NCBI GenBank assembly: GCA_003158115.1
Contig: PMGM01000067.1
Location: 1-29,013 of the forward strand
Reading direction: 5' to 3'
Origin: Methanobacterium sp.
GTDB taxonomy: Archaea > Methanobacteriota > Methanobacteria > Methanobacteriales > Methanobacteriaceae
Length of the DNA: 29,013 bases
Numbering within the stretch: the first letter of the stretch is position 1; each line of letters opens with the position of its first letter. A model generated the notes under the pieces. The model did not search any database, was not told the DNA's origin, and saw only the letters and a program-made list of their open reading frames with translations. Position numbers and translations under genes: made by a program. Shown here in pieces: positions 9,061 to 16,772 of this stretch.

Positions 9061-9954
9061 TTAAAGGAATTTACAGCCTTCAGAATCAATCTTAGAGATT
9101 ATGGCTTCTTTAATTGATGTATCAGGTGTTTTTGAAAGTGCAAATGCTGTGTTACCAAGCATTGCCATCGATGCACCGATGGTTTCATCTTCAAGAGTTG
9201 TTATTAAATCCATGACTTCATTGCTTAAAAGTCCTGTTTCCATTGCAAATCTCTTTGAGAGTTTTAAGAACGTTTTAGGATCAGGGTTCTTTAATAGTTC
9301 TTTTAGCATATGTCTACCAGTTTTATTGATTCTTTTTTTGTGTGTAGGATCTCCTATTATTTTCGAAGTTTCAATTCCACCAAGACTCTTTGAGATTACA
9401 TAAAGATCATCGGCCAGGATCATTTTATCCGTTATAGCAACACCAGGAGCACCTTCTTTAAGTCTAAATGTTATTCCCCCATTGACCTCTGCAACAACAT
9501 CTCCGAGTCCACTCTTCATTTCAATCTCCGCAAGGTGTGCCATCGAAGCAGCATTATTGAATGTAATATCCAGTTCAAGAATCTTGGCTATTGCCAGAGC
9601 AGTGCCTAATGCACAAGCAGCTGAAGTACCATAACCTGCACCTATAGGTACTTCCATTTCATGATCTATCAAAATAGTCCTATCACAGATCATGTTGTTT
9701 ATATTAAAATTCTTTTCCATTAACTCCAGTGTTTTAAAAGTTATTGTGGCATTTTTATCATCATGTACACCGTTAATTTTAACATCTGCTTTAAAACCGT
9801 CTTCATATTCCTTGTCAATTATTTGAAGTTTAGTAACTACCCCTGTATCCAATGCAACACCTGCACCGCATGATCCTCTTTTTAAAGGTTGTTGATGATC
9901 TACTATTTCAAAAAAGCCTGTTATATGGGATGGTGCGAAAACTGAACATTTCAT
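9061..9954 (-). CDS. Pantoate kinase (archaeal GHMP kinase)
   Basis: In archaea pantoate is first phosphorylated by a GHMP-type kinase and then joined to beta-alanine, instead of the bacterial PanC/CoaA route; this is the kinase. The N-terminal SVFAPSHITGFFEI and RGSCGAGVALDTGV motifs and the ATP-binding PIGAGYGTSAACALGTAL (GHMP motif 2) are typical, with GLGDVVAEVNGG following. Without the spurious GTG at 9963 (part of GTGAT, the ribosome-binding site), the start is ATG 9954, giving 297 residues. It is transcribed alone on the minus strand, facing the winged-helix gene. The partner phosphopantothenate synthetase is not in the window. Confidence 0.9.
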   Translation of the reverse strand: MKCSVFAPSHITGFFEIVDHQQPLKRGSCGAGVALDTGVVTKLQIIDKEYEDGFKADVKINGVHDDKNATITFKTLELMEKNFNINNMICDRTILIDHEMEVPIGAGYGTSAACALGTALAIAKILELDITFNNAASMAHLAEIEMKSGLGDVVAEVNGGITFRLKEGAPGVAITDKMILADDLYVISKSLGGIETSKIIGDPTHKKRINKTGRHMLKELLKNPDPKTFLKLSKRFAMETGLLSNEVMDLITTLEDETIGASMAMLGNTAFALSKTPDTSIKEAIISKIDSEGCKFL

Positions 9955-10166
9955 TTTTATCACTATATCTAATATGAATAGTTACCATAATTACTTTTCT
10001 TCTTAATTGTCAATTTCTATCTAAAAACTTCTGTATTTTTAGAAAGATAATTTAATTTTGATAGGATTTTATAAGAAAATTTGAACTTGTAAATATTTAT
10101 TGATCTGGAAGGGATAATCAAAAATTTATCATTGTAATTTCATAAGAGTTAGTGGAGATAAAAAAA

Positions 10167-10301
10167 ATGTTGATACATAACAAAATAGATTATACAAGAA
10201 AAAAACAACGAAGACAACTTGAAAGAGAAAAATTAGCTAAACAACATAAAACAGTTAAAAAACCTCAAAAATTGGAAACTCGCCATTTAACTGAACTATG
10301 A
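10167..10301 (+). CDS. Small basic protein, 44 residues
   Basis: The open frame starts at ATG 10167 with a GTGGAGATA ribosome-binding site and ends with TGA at 10299-10301. It is very basic and hydrophilic (YTRKKQRRQLEREKLAKQHK in the middle), with no Cys, no membrane segment and a helical, possibly nucleic-acid-binding character. A perfect AT-only hairpin (10303-10327) with a downstream T run follows immediately, as expected for a short monocistronic gene. I do not recognise a family. An alternative is chance coding in A-rich DNA, which favours Lys, but the frame of the ribosome-binding site and the 3' hairpin argue for a gene. Confidence 0.45.
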   Translation: MLIHNKIDYTRKKQRRQLEREKLAKQHKTVKKPQKLETRHLTEL

Positions 10302-10302
10302 G

Positions 10303-10343
10303 TTTATTTAATGGATAATTAAATAAATCAATTTCTTTTTTAA
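10303..10343 (+). terminator. AT-rich hairpin plus T run after the 44-codon ORF
   Basis: TTTATTTAAT and ATTAAATAAA pair perfectly around a 5-base loop (10303-10327). They are followed by a T-rich stretch including six consecutive T. It starts one base after the stop codon of the small basic protein. Confidence 0.4.
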
Positions 10344-10360
10344 GAGAACATATTTTACTT

Positions 10361-10382
10361 TTTTTGGGTTATAACCAAAAAT
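10361..10382. repeat. 22-bp dyad centred on GGTTATAACC
   Basis: A perfect 10-base palindrome (10367-10376) is flanked by T-run and A-run arms with one mismatch. It lies between two small genes. It could be an operator for the 48-codon ORF or part of a bidirectional terminator; only the symmetry is seen. Confidence 0.35.
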
Positions 10383-10554
10383 CCTTATTTTTAGAAGATA
10401 AAACTAACATCAAAATATTAGGTATTAATTTTAACAGGAAATTTTATGTTTAAACTAATAAAACGTGAGTATTTGTGTTAGATATTACAAGTATTAACTA
10501 ATAATTAATTAAAAGCATTTACATATTATCCGAAGAATGTTTGGAGGTTGATTT

Positions 10555-10701
10555 ATGGAATTATCAGTTGGATTAAATAAAGATAAAAGTATCATGAAAA
10601 TGGAAAACCCTTGTACAGGAACATTTTTACTTTTAAATAAAAATGAAGCCATTAAATTAAAAAAAGATTTAGATGTGCTAATCAAACAAATGATTGTATA
10701 A
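10555..10701 (+). CDS. Small uncharacterised protein, 48 residues
   Basis: ATG 10555 is preceded by a strong GGAGGTTGAT ribosome-binding site, and the frame ends with TAA at 10699-10701. The product begins MELSVGLNKDKS and contains one Cys in NPCTGTFLLLNKNEA, followed by an amphipathic Lys/Leu helix. The NPCTGTFLLLN segment looks like two beta strands around a turn, so this may be a small folded domain. It is flanked by spacers of more than 250 bases on both sides and is probably monocistronic. Family not recognised. Confidence 0.5.
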   Translation: MELSVGLNKDKSIMKMENPCTGTFLLLNKNEAIKLKKDLDVLIKQMIV

Positions 10702-11029
10702 TACTAATCAATTTGATATCATTTAATAAAATTAAATATTCATTAATATTTTATTTTTTCTTATAGATTCTCTTCTAAAATAATTTTATAATATGGAGTT
10801 CAATCATACTGAATAATATTTTGAAAAAAATTTTATTAAACTGCAACACCTCCAATATTTACATTATAAAAGAAATAGAAGTTTATAAATTTTAATTAAT
10901 ATAAGAAATAATATAAAAATATCTTTAAACAGAAGTATAGTATATATGAAGTTCCAATCAGGATACAAGTAAAATTTGATGACTTAACTTCTAAAAAATG
11001 TATATATAAAAATTTATTGGTGATTCCAC
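10702..11029. other. Intergenic spacer before the PHP gene
   Basis: The stretch is AT-rich without a supported open frame. An anti-ribosome-binding-site-like ACACCTCC near 10845 reads GGAGGTGT on the minus strand, but no start codon follows at useful spacing. The right end contains TATA-like stretches (GTATATATG near 10940, TGTATATATAA near 11000) that may drive the PHP gene. Confidence 0.4.
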
Positions 11030-11698
11030 ATTAAAAAAAGAATAGACCTCCATACACATAGTATATTTAGCGATGGTGCATTGTTACCATCAGAAATAGC
11101 AAGACGTGCACAGGTATTAAATCATAGTGCTGTAGCAATAACTGATCATGTAGATGCTTCAAATATTGAATGTGTTGGTAAGGTGATAAATGCTGTAAAG
11201 GACATAAAAGACAATTGGGATATTGAAATTATACCAGGGGCTGAAATAACCCATGCACCTGCAGAAATAATCGACAAACTGGCCCATCAAGCTAAAAAAT
11301 TTGGGGCAGAAATTGTTATTGTTCATGGGGAGACTATAATTGAACCCGTAATTGAAGGTACAAACTGGAGTGCAGTTAATTGTCCGGAGATTGATATTTT
11401 AGCACATCCTGGACTTATAACAGTTGAAGAAGTTGAAATGGCAAAGGAAAACAATATAGCCTTGGAGATAAGTTCAAGAAGAGGTCATTGCCTTGGAAAT
11501 GGCCACGTTGCTAAATTGGCTGTTGAAGTTGGTGCAGACCTAGTTGTAGATACAGACACACACATGCCTGAAGATTTAATATCCTATGAAATGGCTTATA
11601 AAGTGGCATTAGGGGCAGGATTACGAGATGATGAAATAAAGAAAGCTTTAAAGGATAATCCTGAAAGAATACTTAAAAATAAAGGTTTGTTAAAGTAG
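11030..11698 (+). CDS. PHP-domain phosphoesterase (histidinol-phosphatase-like), probable ATT start
   Basis: The PHP metal site is complete. It comprises [13 protein letters not shown] at the N-terminus, AITDHVD, a Glu in [22 protein letters not shown] and the closing DTDTH. The best-known PHP enzymes are histidinol phosphatase and nucleic-acid phosphodiesterases; the substrate here is unknown. TTG at 11081 would delete the first metal ligands. In frame upstream there is a TGA at 11021-11023, and between it and the HTH motif there is no ATG, GTG or TTG. The only codon at good distance from the GGTGAT ribosome-binding site (11019-11024) is ATT 11030, giving 222 residues starting (M)KKRIDLH, as in relatives. 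A small membrane protein gene follows 32 bases later. Confidence 0.85.
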   Translation: MKKRIDLHTHSIFSDGALLPSEIARRAQVLNHSAVAITDHVDASNIECVGKVINAVKDIKDNWDIEIIPGAEITHAPAEIIDKLAHQAKKFGAEIVIVHGETIIEPVIEGTNWSAVNCPEIDILAHPGLITVEEVEMAKENNIALEISSRRGHCLGNGHVAKLAVEVGADLVVDTDTHMPEDLISYEMAYKVALGAGLRDDEIKKALKDNPERILKNKGLLK

Positions 11699-11730
11699 TT
11701 GAAATAAAAATAATAAAAAGGCGGTATTAT

Positions 11731-11886
11731 ATGAATGATACAATAGTTGGAATACTATATATAATTGTAGCACTCCTAATAGTGGTAGTAAAATATGCAA
11801 TACCTCAGTTCTTTGATATCTTAATTTGGTTGATTGCTATTGGTTTAGCAGCTACTGGAGTATATTTCATAATGAAAAATCGTTAG
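11731..11886 (+). CDS. Small two-helix membrane protein, 51 residues
   Basis: The open frame starts at ATG 11731 with GGCGGT about six bases before it and ends at TAG 11884-11886. The product has two strongly hydrophobic stretches, about residues 5-20 (VGILYIIVALLIVVV) and 28-46, separated by a short KYAIPQFFD turn. It ends in basic KNR, so the C-terminus is likely cytosolic. It begins 32 bases after the PHP gene and may share its transcript. The family is not recognised; many methanogens have such small hydrophobic proteins of unknown role. Confidence 0.55.
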   Translation: MNDTIVGILYIIVALLIVVVKYAIPQFFDILIWLIAIGLAATGVYFIMKNR

Positions 11887-12053
11887 TTAAAATTAATTTT
11901 TTTATTTTTTTAGATACTATTAAATTATCTGTAAAATGAATAATACATATCTTTAATTATTTATTATATTCTAATGCTTCAAATAGGATATGTGGATATT
12001 TACTTCTATAAATTAATTAGCGGATATAAACTAAAAAAACTGAAGGTGTTAAT

Positions 12054-12317
12054 ATGGTTATGAAACTTTATAATTTTGTTGAAATAGTTAATGAAATTGA
12101 AAATGCAACTATATATGTTGAAAATTATACTTGTGAAGATTCTCCTAATGGAAATGAAATTCATATGGTTGAGATGAACGTTGAAGATACAGACACTGAA
12201 AATATTGAAGCAACATTTATAATTGAAGCGGAATCAAAAAAAGCCCTTGATCAACAAGTAAAATTCACATTAGGTGGATACTTCAATAAAATTGATGTTG
12301 TAAACAAATTATATTAA
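12054..12317 (+). CDS. Uncharacterised acidic protein, 87 residues
   Basis: ATG 12054 has AAGGTG five bases upstream; ATG 12060 is an alternative. The product is strongly acidic and looks like alternating beta strands (NATIYVENYTC, NEIHMVEMNVED, ENIEATFIIEAES) followed by an amphipathic segment and a Gly-Gly turn. It has one Cys and no membrane segment. I do not recognise the family. The position, alone between two spacers and after other small genes, gives no functional clue. Confidence 0.7.
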   Translation: MVMKLYNFVEIVNEIENATIYVENYTCEDSPNGNEIHMVEMNVEDTDTENIEATFIIEAESKKALDQQVKFTLGGYFNKIDVVNKLY

Positions 12318-12448
12318 ATATTTATTATTTTATACTTCACATTTAAAATGATTAAATATAATATCCGCCATGAATCACTACTTACTTTACAATAAATTGA
12401 GTTTATATCTTTCAGATCATTTGATGAAAACTTTAATAAAAATCAATT

Positions 12449-13138
12449 TTATTTAAAGTAGTTTGGATTATTAGCGAGTACATCATATTCAACAATAATA
12501 TCCTTTCCTAACACGTAACTTTTTTTTAGTTTAAGCTTTATCGAATCCTTCATGTAGTCAACACCTACTCCATCAGCAAGTGTTTTAGCTTCTTTTCCTC
12601 CTGCAATCATCGGAGCTATACAAACACGCACCTCAGAAACTAAACCATCTATCAACATTGAATAGTTCAGTGTTGATCCACCTTCGAGCATGATAGTTTT
12701 TACACCCTTCGAAGATAATTTTATCATCAAAGCATCTAGATCAACACTATTTTTACCACAGATTAATACTTCCGCTTTTTCCTTTAACTCTTTAACACGT
12801 GATGAATTAGCAGTCTCTGTAACAGCTATAATTGTATTGGCATCGGAGTTTAAGACTCTAGAAGAAATGGGAGTTCTAGCTTTACTATCAACAATAATTC
12901 TTAGCGGATTGTCTTGTTTTTTTGCAGGAATCTTATGTACAGTAAGTTTTGGATCATCGGTTATTACCGTGTTTATCCCAACCATTATTGCATCAACATC
13001 TTTTCGAAGTTTATGTACTCTCAAAAGATCTTCTTCACCCGAAATTTCTGAACTACCCGTTTTAGCGGCAATTTTCCCATCAAGAGTCATTGCAGAGTTC
13101 AATATCACATAAGGTTGTTTATTTTTTTCGGATAACAT
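12449..13138 (-). CDS. 2,5-diamino-6-(ribosylamino)-4(3H)-pyrimidinone 5'-phosphate reductase
   Basis: This enzyme, known in Methanocaldococcus as MJ0671, reduces the ribosylamino pyrimidine to the ribitylamino form with NAD(P)H. That is an early step to riboflavin and to the F420 chromophore. The RibD C-terminal reductase fold is clear: VILNSAMTLDGKIA at the N-terminus, KLRKDVDAIMVGINTVITDD, PLRIIVDSKARTP, and IMLEGGSTLNYSML. There is no deaminase domain, as in archaea. The GTG at 13147 is part of the GTGAT ribosome-binding site, so ATG 13138 is the start and the length is 229. It is monocistronic, with a 400-base spacer upstream. Confidence 0.92.
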   Translation of the reverse strand: MLSEKNKQPYVILNSAMTLDGKIAAKTGSSEISGEEDLLRVHKLRKDVDAIMVGINTVITDDPKLTVHKIPAKKQDNPLRIIVDSKARTPISSRVLNSDANTIIAVTETANSSRVKELKEKAEVLICGKNSVDLDALMIKLSSKGVKTIMLEGGSTLNYSMLIDGLVSEVRVCIAPMIAGGKEAKTLADGVGVDYMKDSIKLKLKKSYVLGKDIIVEYDVLANNPNYFK

Positions 13139-13352
13139 TTTTATCACTAAATATAATCATTTTTGGGAAAATTATCCCTAAATTCCATTAAATAATTCTT
13201 TTTGTATAAATAATTGATTATAATTTTTACTTAAAAGTAAAAGATACAGTTTGATCTTAAATTGGTTTATATTATGTTTTTATAAGAAGTAACAAATATT
13301 TAACACTACCCAAATAGGATTTTCAGCTAAAACAAACAATTTAAATCAAAAC

Positions 13353-13363
13353 TTTTTATATAA
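13353..13363 (+). promoter_or_regulatory. Putative TATA box
   Basis: TTTTTATATAA is the best TATA-like site of this spacer and faces the carboxymuconolactone decarboxylase-like gene. Transcription would begin near 13388, just upstream of the palindrome. Confidence 0.4.
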
Positions 13364-13405
13364 CTGACAAATACATGGTTCATTAAATTCTCAAATTTTT
13401 AAAAA

Positions 13406-13423
13406 GCAATAATTAATTATTGC
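13406..13423. repeat. 18-bp perfect palindrome, candidate operator
   Basis: GCAATAATTAATTATTGC is fully self-complementary and sits about 18-35 bases after the inferred start of transcription, about 135 bases before the start codon. Either an operator for a dimeric regulator or an mRNA hairpin is possible; this is inference. Confidence 0.4.
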
Positions 13424-13557
13424 AATGATAATAATAATCCCATTATATGTTCTTGATCTTAAAAACAGGAAACTAAAATGGTTATTTTTTCATTTCATTT
13501 TTTTCTAAGATAGATTTATGTATTTTAATGAACATTTAATAAACAGGAGGTTGTTAT

Positions 13558-13941
13558 TTGGAAGACCGTTACACTAAAGGTTTAAAAAACCTTGAAAAAA
13601 TACATCCTGAGGCAAGTAAAGCATTAATGGAAAGTTTAAAAAATATAGCACCAGATCTTGGACGTTTTGTTGTTGAATTTCCTTATGGAGATATATATGA
13701 ACGTCCTGGACTTGACCTTAAATCACGTGAGATTGCAACCATAGCAGCTCTCACTGCCATTGGAGATACAAAACCAGAACTTAAAGATCATATTAAAGGT
13801 GCACTGAATGTCGGGTGTGAAAGACAAGAAATAATCGAAGTTATAATCCAAATGACTGTCTATGCAGGATTTCCACGTGCTATAAATGGAATGAATATTG
13901 CAAAAGAAGTATTTGAAGAATTAGACAACGAAATTATTTGA
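13558..13941 (+). CDS. Carboxymuconolactone decarboxylase (CMD) family protein
   Basis: The 127-residue protein has the AhpD/CMD helical fold: [15 protein letters not shown] entry ([20 protein letters not shown]), [26 protein letters not shown], and [19 protein letters not shown]. It lacks the CxxC pair of AhpD peroxidases; a single Cys sits in NVGCERQE, so the protein resembles the gamma-CMD branch. In methanogens such proteins are more probably stress or redox related than aromatic degraders; the substrate is unknown. The start is TTG 13558, chosen because an AGGAGG lies seven bases upstream and no ATG is near. A TATA-like element and a palindrome lie upstream. Confidence 0.9.
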   Translation: MEDRYTKGLKNLEKIHPEASKALMESLKNIAPDLGRFVVEFPYGDIYERPGLDLKSREIATIAALTAIGDTKPELKDHIKGALNVGCERQEIIEVIIQMTVYAGFPRAINGMNIAKEVFEELDNEII

Positions 13942-13978
13942 ACCATTTTTTTTAACCTGAAAAAATTAATATACAAAT

Positions 13979-14737
13979 TTAAATTTTGAATATTTTCTTT
14001 GCATTTTTTTCAGTTTTTTTATCAACTTCACCCATAGAAATTGATTTTTTTTCTGCTATAACTTTAACAGCTTCTTCAACAAATGCAGGTTCATTCCTAA
14101 TCCCTTTAAATGGAGATAGATAAGGACTGTCTGTTTCTGTTAATATATTTGTTAAAGGAATTCTTTCTGCCAGGTTTTGATGGTGTTCGGAAAAGCATAC
14201 AATTGTTGAAAGTGATATATGATATCCTTCCAATACAATACGTTCAGCAGTTTCAGCATCTCCACCGTAACAGTGAAAAACAACATTATCAATTGAAGAT
14301 GCTTTTTTTACCATTTCAAATGCTTTTTTTTCTGCTCCCCTTGCATGTATTATTAGAGGTAATTCATATTCTTCTGAAAGTTTAATAAATGTTTGGAAGA
14401 GGTTGATTTGTCTTTTTTGTGCATTAGTATCTGTTATTTCATGAAAATCTAGGCCTGTTTCACCTATACCCACAGCCAGATCTATATTGTCATTTATCTC
14501 ATCTAATGCTTGTTTAATAATTGATTGATCAGCTTTTGAAGCTTTTGATGGATGGAATCCTAATGTAGAATATAAAAAACCCGGATATTCTTTTTGGAGG
14601 TTTAATGTTCTTCTATTACCTCCCAAACTAGCTCCAGAGTTCATTATGGCATTTAATTTATCTTTAGCTCTCCCCATTACTTCATTTCTATTCTTATTAT
14701 ATTCTTTGAAATCAACATGGCAGTGTGTATCAATCAT
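13979..14737 (-). CDS. TatD-family metal-dependent hydrolase (putative DNase)
   Basis: The 252-residue protein carries the TatD metal site: DTHCHVDF (His5, His7), [11 protein letters not shown] with the bridging Glu, [18 protein letters not shown] and ETDSPYL. TatD enzymes are metal-dependent 3'-5' DNases/phosphodiesterases. [10 protein letters not shown] and the [15 protein letters not shown] region are as in archaeal members. It starts at ATG 14737, 18 bases after the uppS stop, on the same strand, so uppS-tatD form an operon. Confidence 0.92.
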   Translation of the reverse strand: MIDTHCHVDFKEYNKNRNEVMGRAKDKLNAIMNSGASLGGNRRTLNLQKEYPGFLYSTLGFHPSKASKADQSIIKQALDEINDNIDLAVGIGETGLDFHEITDTNAQKRQINLFQTFIKLSEEYELPLIIHARGAEKKAFEMVKKASSIDNVVFHCYGGDAETAERIVLEGYHISLSTIVCFSEHHQNLAERIPLTNILTETDSPYLSPFKGIRNEPAFVEEAVKVIAEKKSISMGEVDKKTEKNAKKIFKI

Positions 14738-14755
14738 AATTCACCTTTATTACCT

Positions 14756-15523
14756 TTAAATTCCAAAACGTCTTTCTCTTTGCTGATAACTTCTTAAAGC
14801 CCTTAAAAAATCTACTTTACGTAATTCTGGCCATAGACTATCACAGAAGTATAGTTCAGAATAGGATGATTGCCATAATAAAAATCCACTCAGTCTTTCT
14901 TCACCACTTGTACGTATTATAAGATTTGGATCCTCGAGACCTGCGGTGTAAAGATTTTCATTGACTGTCTTCTCGTCAATCTCATCTATGCTCATCTTGC
15001 CATCTCCAACTTCTTTTACTATTTTCTTTATAGCATCCACTATTTCGAGACGACCATCGTATCCTATGGCTATGTTGACAAGTCTATCATCATACGCTGC
15101 AGTTGATTCTTCAGCTATTTCAATAGCCTCCCTTACATCTTCAGGTAGGATTTCCATCTTACCAACAGCTTTTATTCTAACTCTATTTTTATGAATTTTC
15201 TCATTTTGTGCTATTCCCATGAAATTTTCCTTAAAAAGATTCATCAATCCTCTAACCTCATTTTCAGGGCGGTTAAAGTTTTCAATTGAAAATGCATAAA
15301 CTGTAACGATTTCAATTTCGAGATCTACACACCAATCTAAAAATTTCTCTAATGTACCTACACCCCTTTTATGGCCCTCTATAGCACCTATATTCCCTTG
15401 AATCTTTGAAAATCTACGATTACCGTCCATTATTATGGCAACATGTTTAGGCATGTTCTCTGGCGTGAGATTTCTGGATATATACCATTCATAAGCTTTA
15501 TAAACAGGTTTTAAAATGGACAT
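14756..15523 (-). CDS. uppS: Polyprenyl (undecaprenyl-type) diphosphate synthase, cis-prenyltransferase
   Basis: The enzyme adds isopentenyl diphosphate in cis to a short allylic diphosphate. In archaea it supplies the long lipid carrier for glycosylation and, in Methanobacteriales, pseudomurein synthesis. The catalytic site [15 protein letters not shown] places the essential Asp at residue 33. [25 protein letters not shown], and the C-terminal [19 protein letters not shown] and [11 protein letters not shown] are all family motifs. The 255-residue length is normal. ATG 15523 has AAGGAG upstream, and a TATA-like ACTTATAAAAAA lies on the minus strand around 15558-15571. Confidence 0.95.
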   Translation of the reverse strand: MSILKPVYKAYEWYISRNLTPENMPKHVAIIMDGNRRFSKIQGNIGAIEGHKRGVGTLEKFLDWCVDLEIEIVTVYAFSIENFNRPENEVRGLMNLFKENFMGIAQNEKIHKNRVRIKAVGKMEILPEDVREAIEIAEESTAAYDDRLVNIAIGYDGRLEIVDAIKKIVKEVGDGKMSIDEIDEKTVNENLYTAGLEDPNLIIRTSGEERLSGFLLWQSSYSELYFCDSLWPELRKVDFLRALRSYQQRERRFGI

Positions 15524-15698
15524 TTTCAGCTCCTTTGCTACATATGATTATTAGGTTATTTTTTTATAAGTATAAAAAAACTAGTATTGTAAATTGTTAT
15601 ATTATGATTTGGATTATTTAATTCCATCTAATAAAAAAAAGTTTAGGTAGTATTATCAACAATATAATTATTTATTACTTCTCTGAAAAATTAAATAA

Positions 15699-16397
15699 CT
15701 ATTTAAGGTCAGAAAGACGATTTGCAAGGATTAATGCCCTTTTGTAACCATTATTATCTTGAGAACGGGAGGTATCAATGTAAATTTCTTTCATTCCCAA
15801 TGTAATTGCACCATAACTTTTTGCACCAGCAACAAGTACTAGTGTTCGGAAGATGGTATTTCCAACAATTCCATCCGGAGCTATGATTAAGTTTGCCCCA
15901 TCACTTAGGGCATCTTCTATTAATGCATAATAATGTTTAACATCAATAAATCTATGTCTAATAAGTGAAGTTAATTCTTCTCCCGCATCCATAGATTCAT
16001 CTACCTTTCTGTTTCTTCCTTTATCATGTGGTCTTCCACTAGAAAGGACTGCTATTGATGGTTTAACTCCTTCTGCTTCCAGAAATTTTGATCCTAAAAT
16101 TGCAATCTGGAGTTTCTGTGATACAGTTTCTCCCTCATCGATCCCCACAGGTGCCAAAAGAAATGTTTTACCTTTAAATTCTATATAGGATGCCCTGTAC
16201 ACTTCAGGATAAATCTTCTTCAGTTCAGACATTATCAAAGAAGCACTGAGAGATCCCCTTATAGCAGCATCAACCTTCCCACTGAAAAGCAGTTCAATTA
16301 GTTGATCCTCTGATTCTACTTTAACAACATCAAAATCAACATCAGCTATGGCTTCTAATACCTTCTTATTTTTTCCAACACCAGCAGCAACTACCAT
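15699..16397 (-). CDS. mtxX: Methanogenesis marker protein 4 (MtxX, phosphotransacetylase-like)
   Basis: MtxX is a methanogen-specific protein related to phosphate acyltransferases, once described as methyltransferase-related; its reaction is not known. N-terminal VVAAGVGKNKKVLEAI, FSGKVDAAIRGSLSASLIM, FLLAPVGIDEG, AVLSSGRPHDKGRNRKVDES, and ANLIIAPDGIVGNTIFRTLVL are typical. An ATG at 16430 would add 11 residues. However, the TATA-like stretch at 16436-16446 on the minus strand lies directly before it, leaving no room for a leader. ATG 16397, with GGAG seven bases upstream, fits the promoter and gives 232 residues. Confidence 0.88.
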   Translation of the reverse strand: MVVAAGVGKNKKVLEAIADVDFDVVKVESEDQLIELLFSGKVDAAIRGSLSASLIMSELKKIYPEVYRASYIEFKGKTFLLAPVGIDEGETVSQKLQIAILGSKFLEAEGVKPSIAVLSSGRPHDKGRNRKVDESMDAGEELTSLIRHRFIDVKHYYALIEDALSDGANLIIAPDGIVGNTIFRTLVLVAGAKSYGAITLGMKEIYIDTSRSQDNNGYKRALILANRLSDLK

Positions 16398-16435
16398 GTC
16401 ATTACTCCAATTCATTATACAATGTTTCATTTTAG

Positions 16436-16446
16436 TATTTATATAA
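16436..16446 (-). promoter_or_regulatory. Putative TATA box of mtxX
   Basis: On the minus strand this reads TTATATAAATA, an archaeal TATA consensus match. Transcription would begin near 16415, that is downstream of the ATG at 16430, so it decides in favour of ATG 16397. Confidence 0.45.
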
Positions 16447-16772
16447 TGTTAATTATTAACTTTTAGTTATAACAATTTAGAAAGATGGTTTGCAAATTTT
16501 AAAACCTTTATAAAACCTTCAAACCTCTGTAAATTTTATATTTCATAGAATAGGCTTATTTGGATCTATTTTTATCGTTTATTGTAATTTTAGTTTGCTA
16601 AAAAGATTTAATAATAAGATCTAATTTATATTTGTAAGTTGAAATATTTGAAAATAATTAACTTACAGTTAAAATTTAAAAGTTGTATTATATAAATTTA
16701 TCTAAATAGATCATTTGGAATGAAAAGGGAATATGTAAAAAATGAAAATAATTGGATAAGGATATAAATTGA
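16447..16772. other. Intergenic spacer between hemL and mtxX
   Basis: The stretch is AT-rich with no supported gene. An inverted repeat TGTAAGTT (16633-16640) and AACTTACA (16660-16667) is separated by 19 bases. ACCT-containing short repeats lie around 16502-16530. Nothing else is recognised. Confidence 0.4.

Larger units (their letters stand above)
13148..13557. other. Divergent promoter region with a perfect palindrome
   Basis: About 410 bases separate the minus-strand reductase and the plus-strand carboxymuconolactone decarboxylase-like gene. It contains a clear TATA-like element at 13353-13363 and an 18-base palindrome at 13406-13423. The leader from the inferred start of transcription to the TTG start would be about 170 bases, unusually long for this genome. 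No small ORF with a ribosome-binding site is evident in it. Confidence 0.45.

Noticed and set aside
10840..10860. GGAGGTGT on the minus strand, suggesting a small minus-strand gene
   Set aside because: The only start-like codon (TTG) touches the ribosome-binding site and the frame is about 24 codons of AT-rich character.
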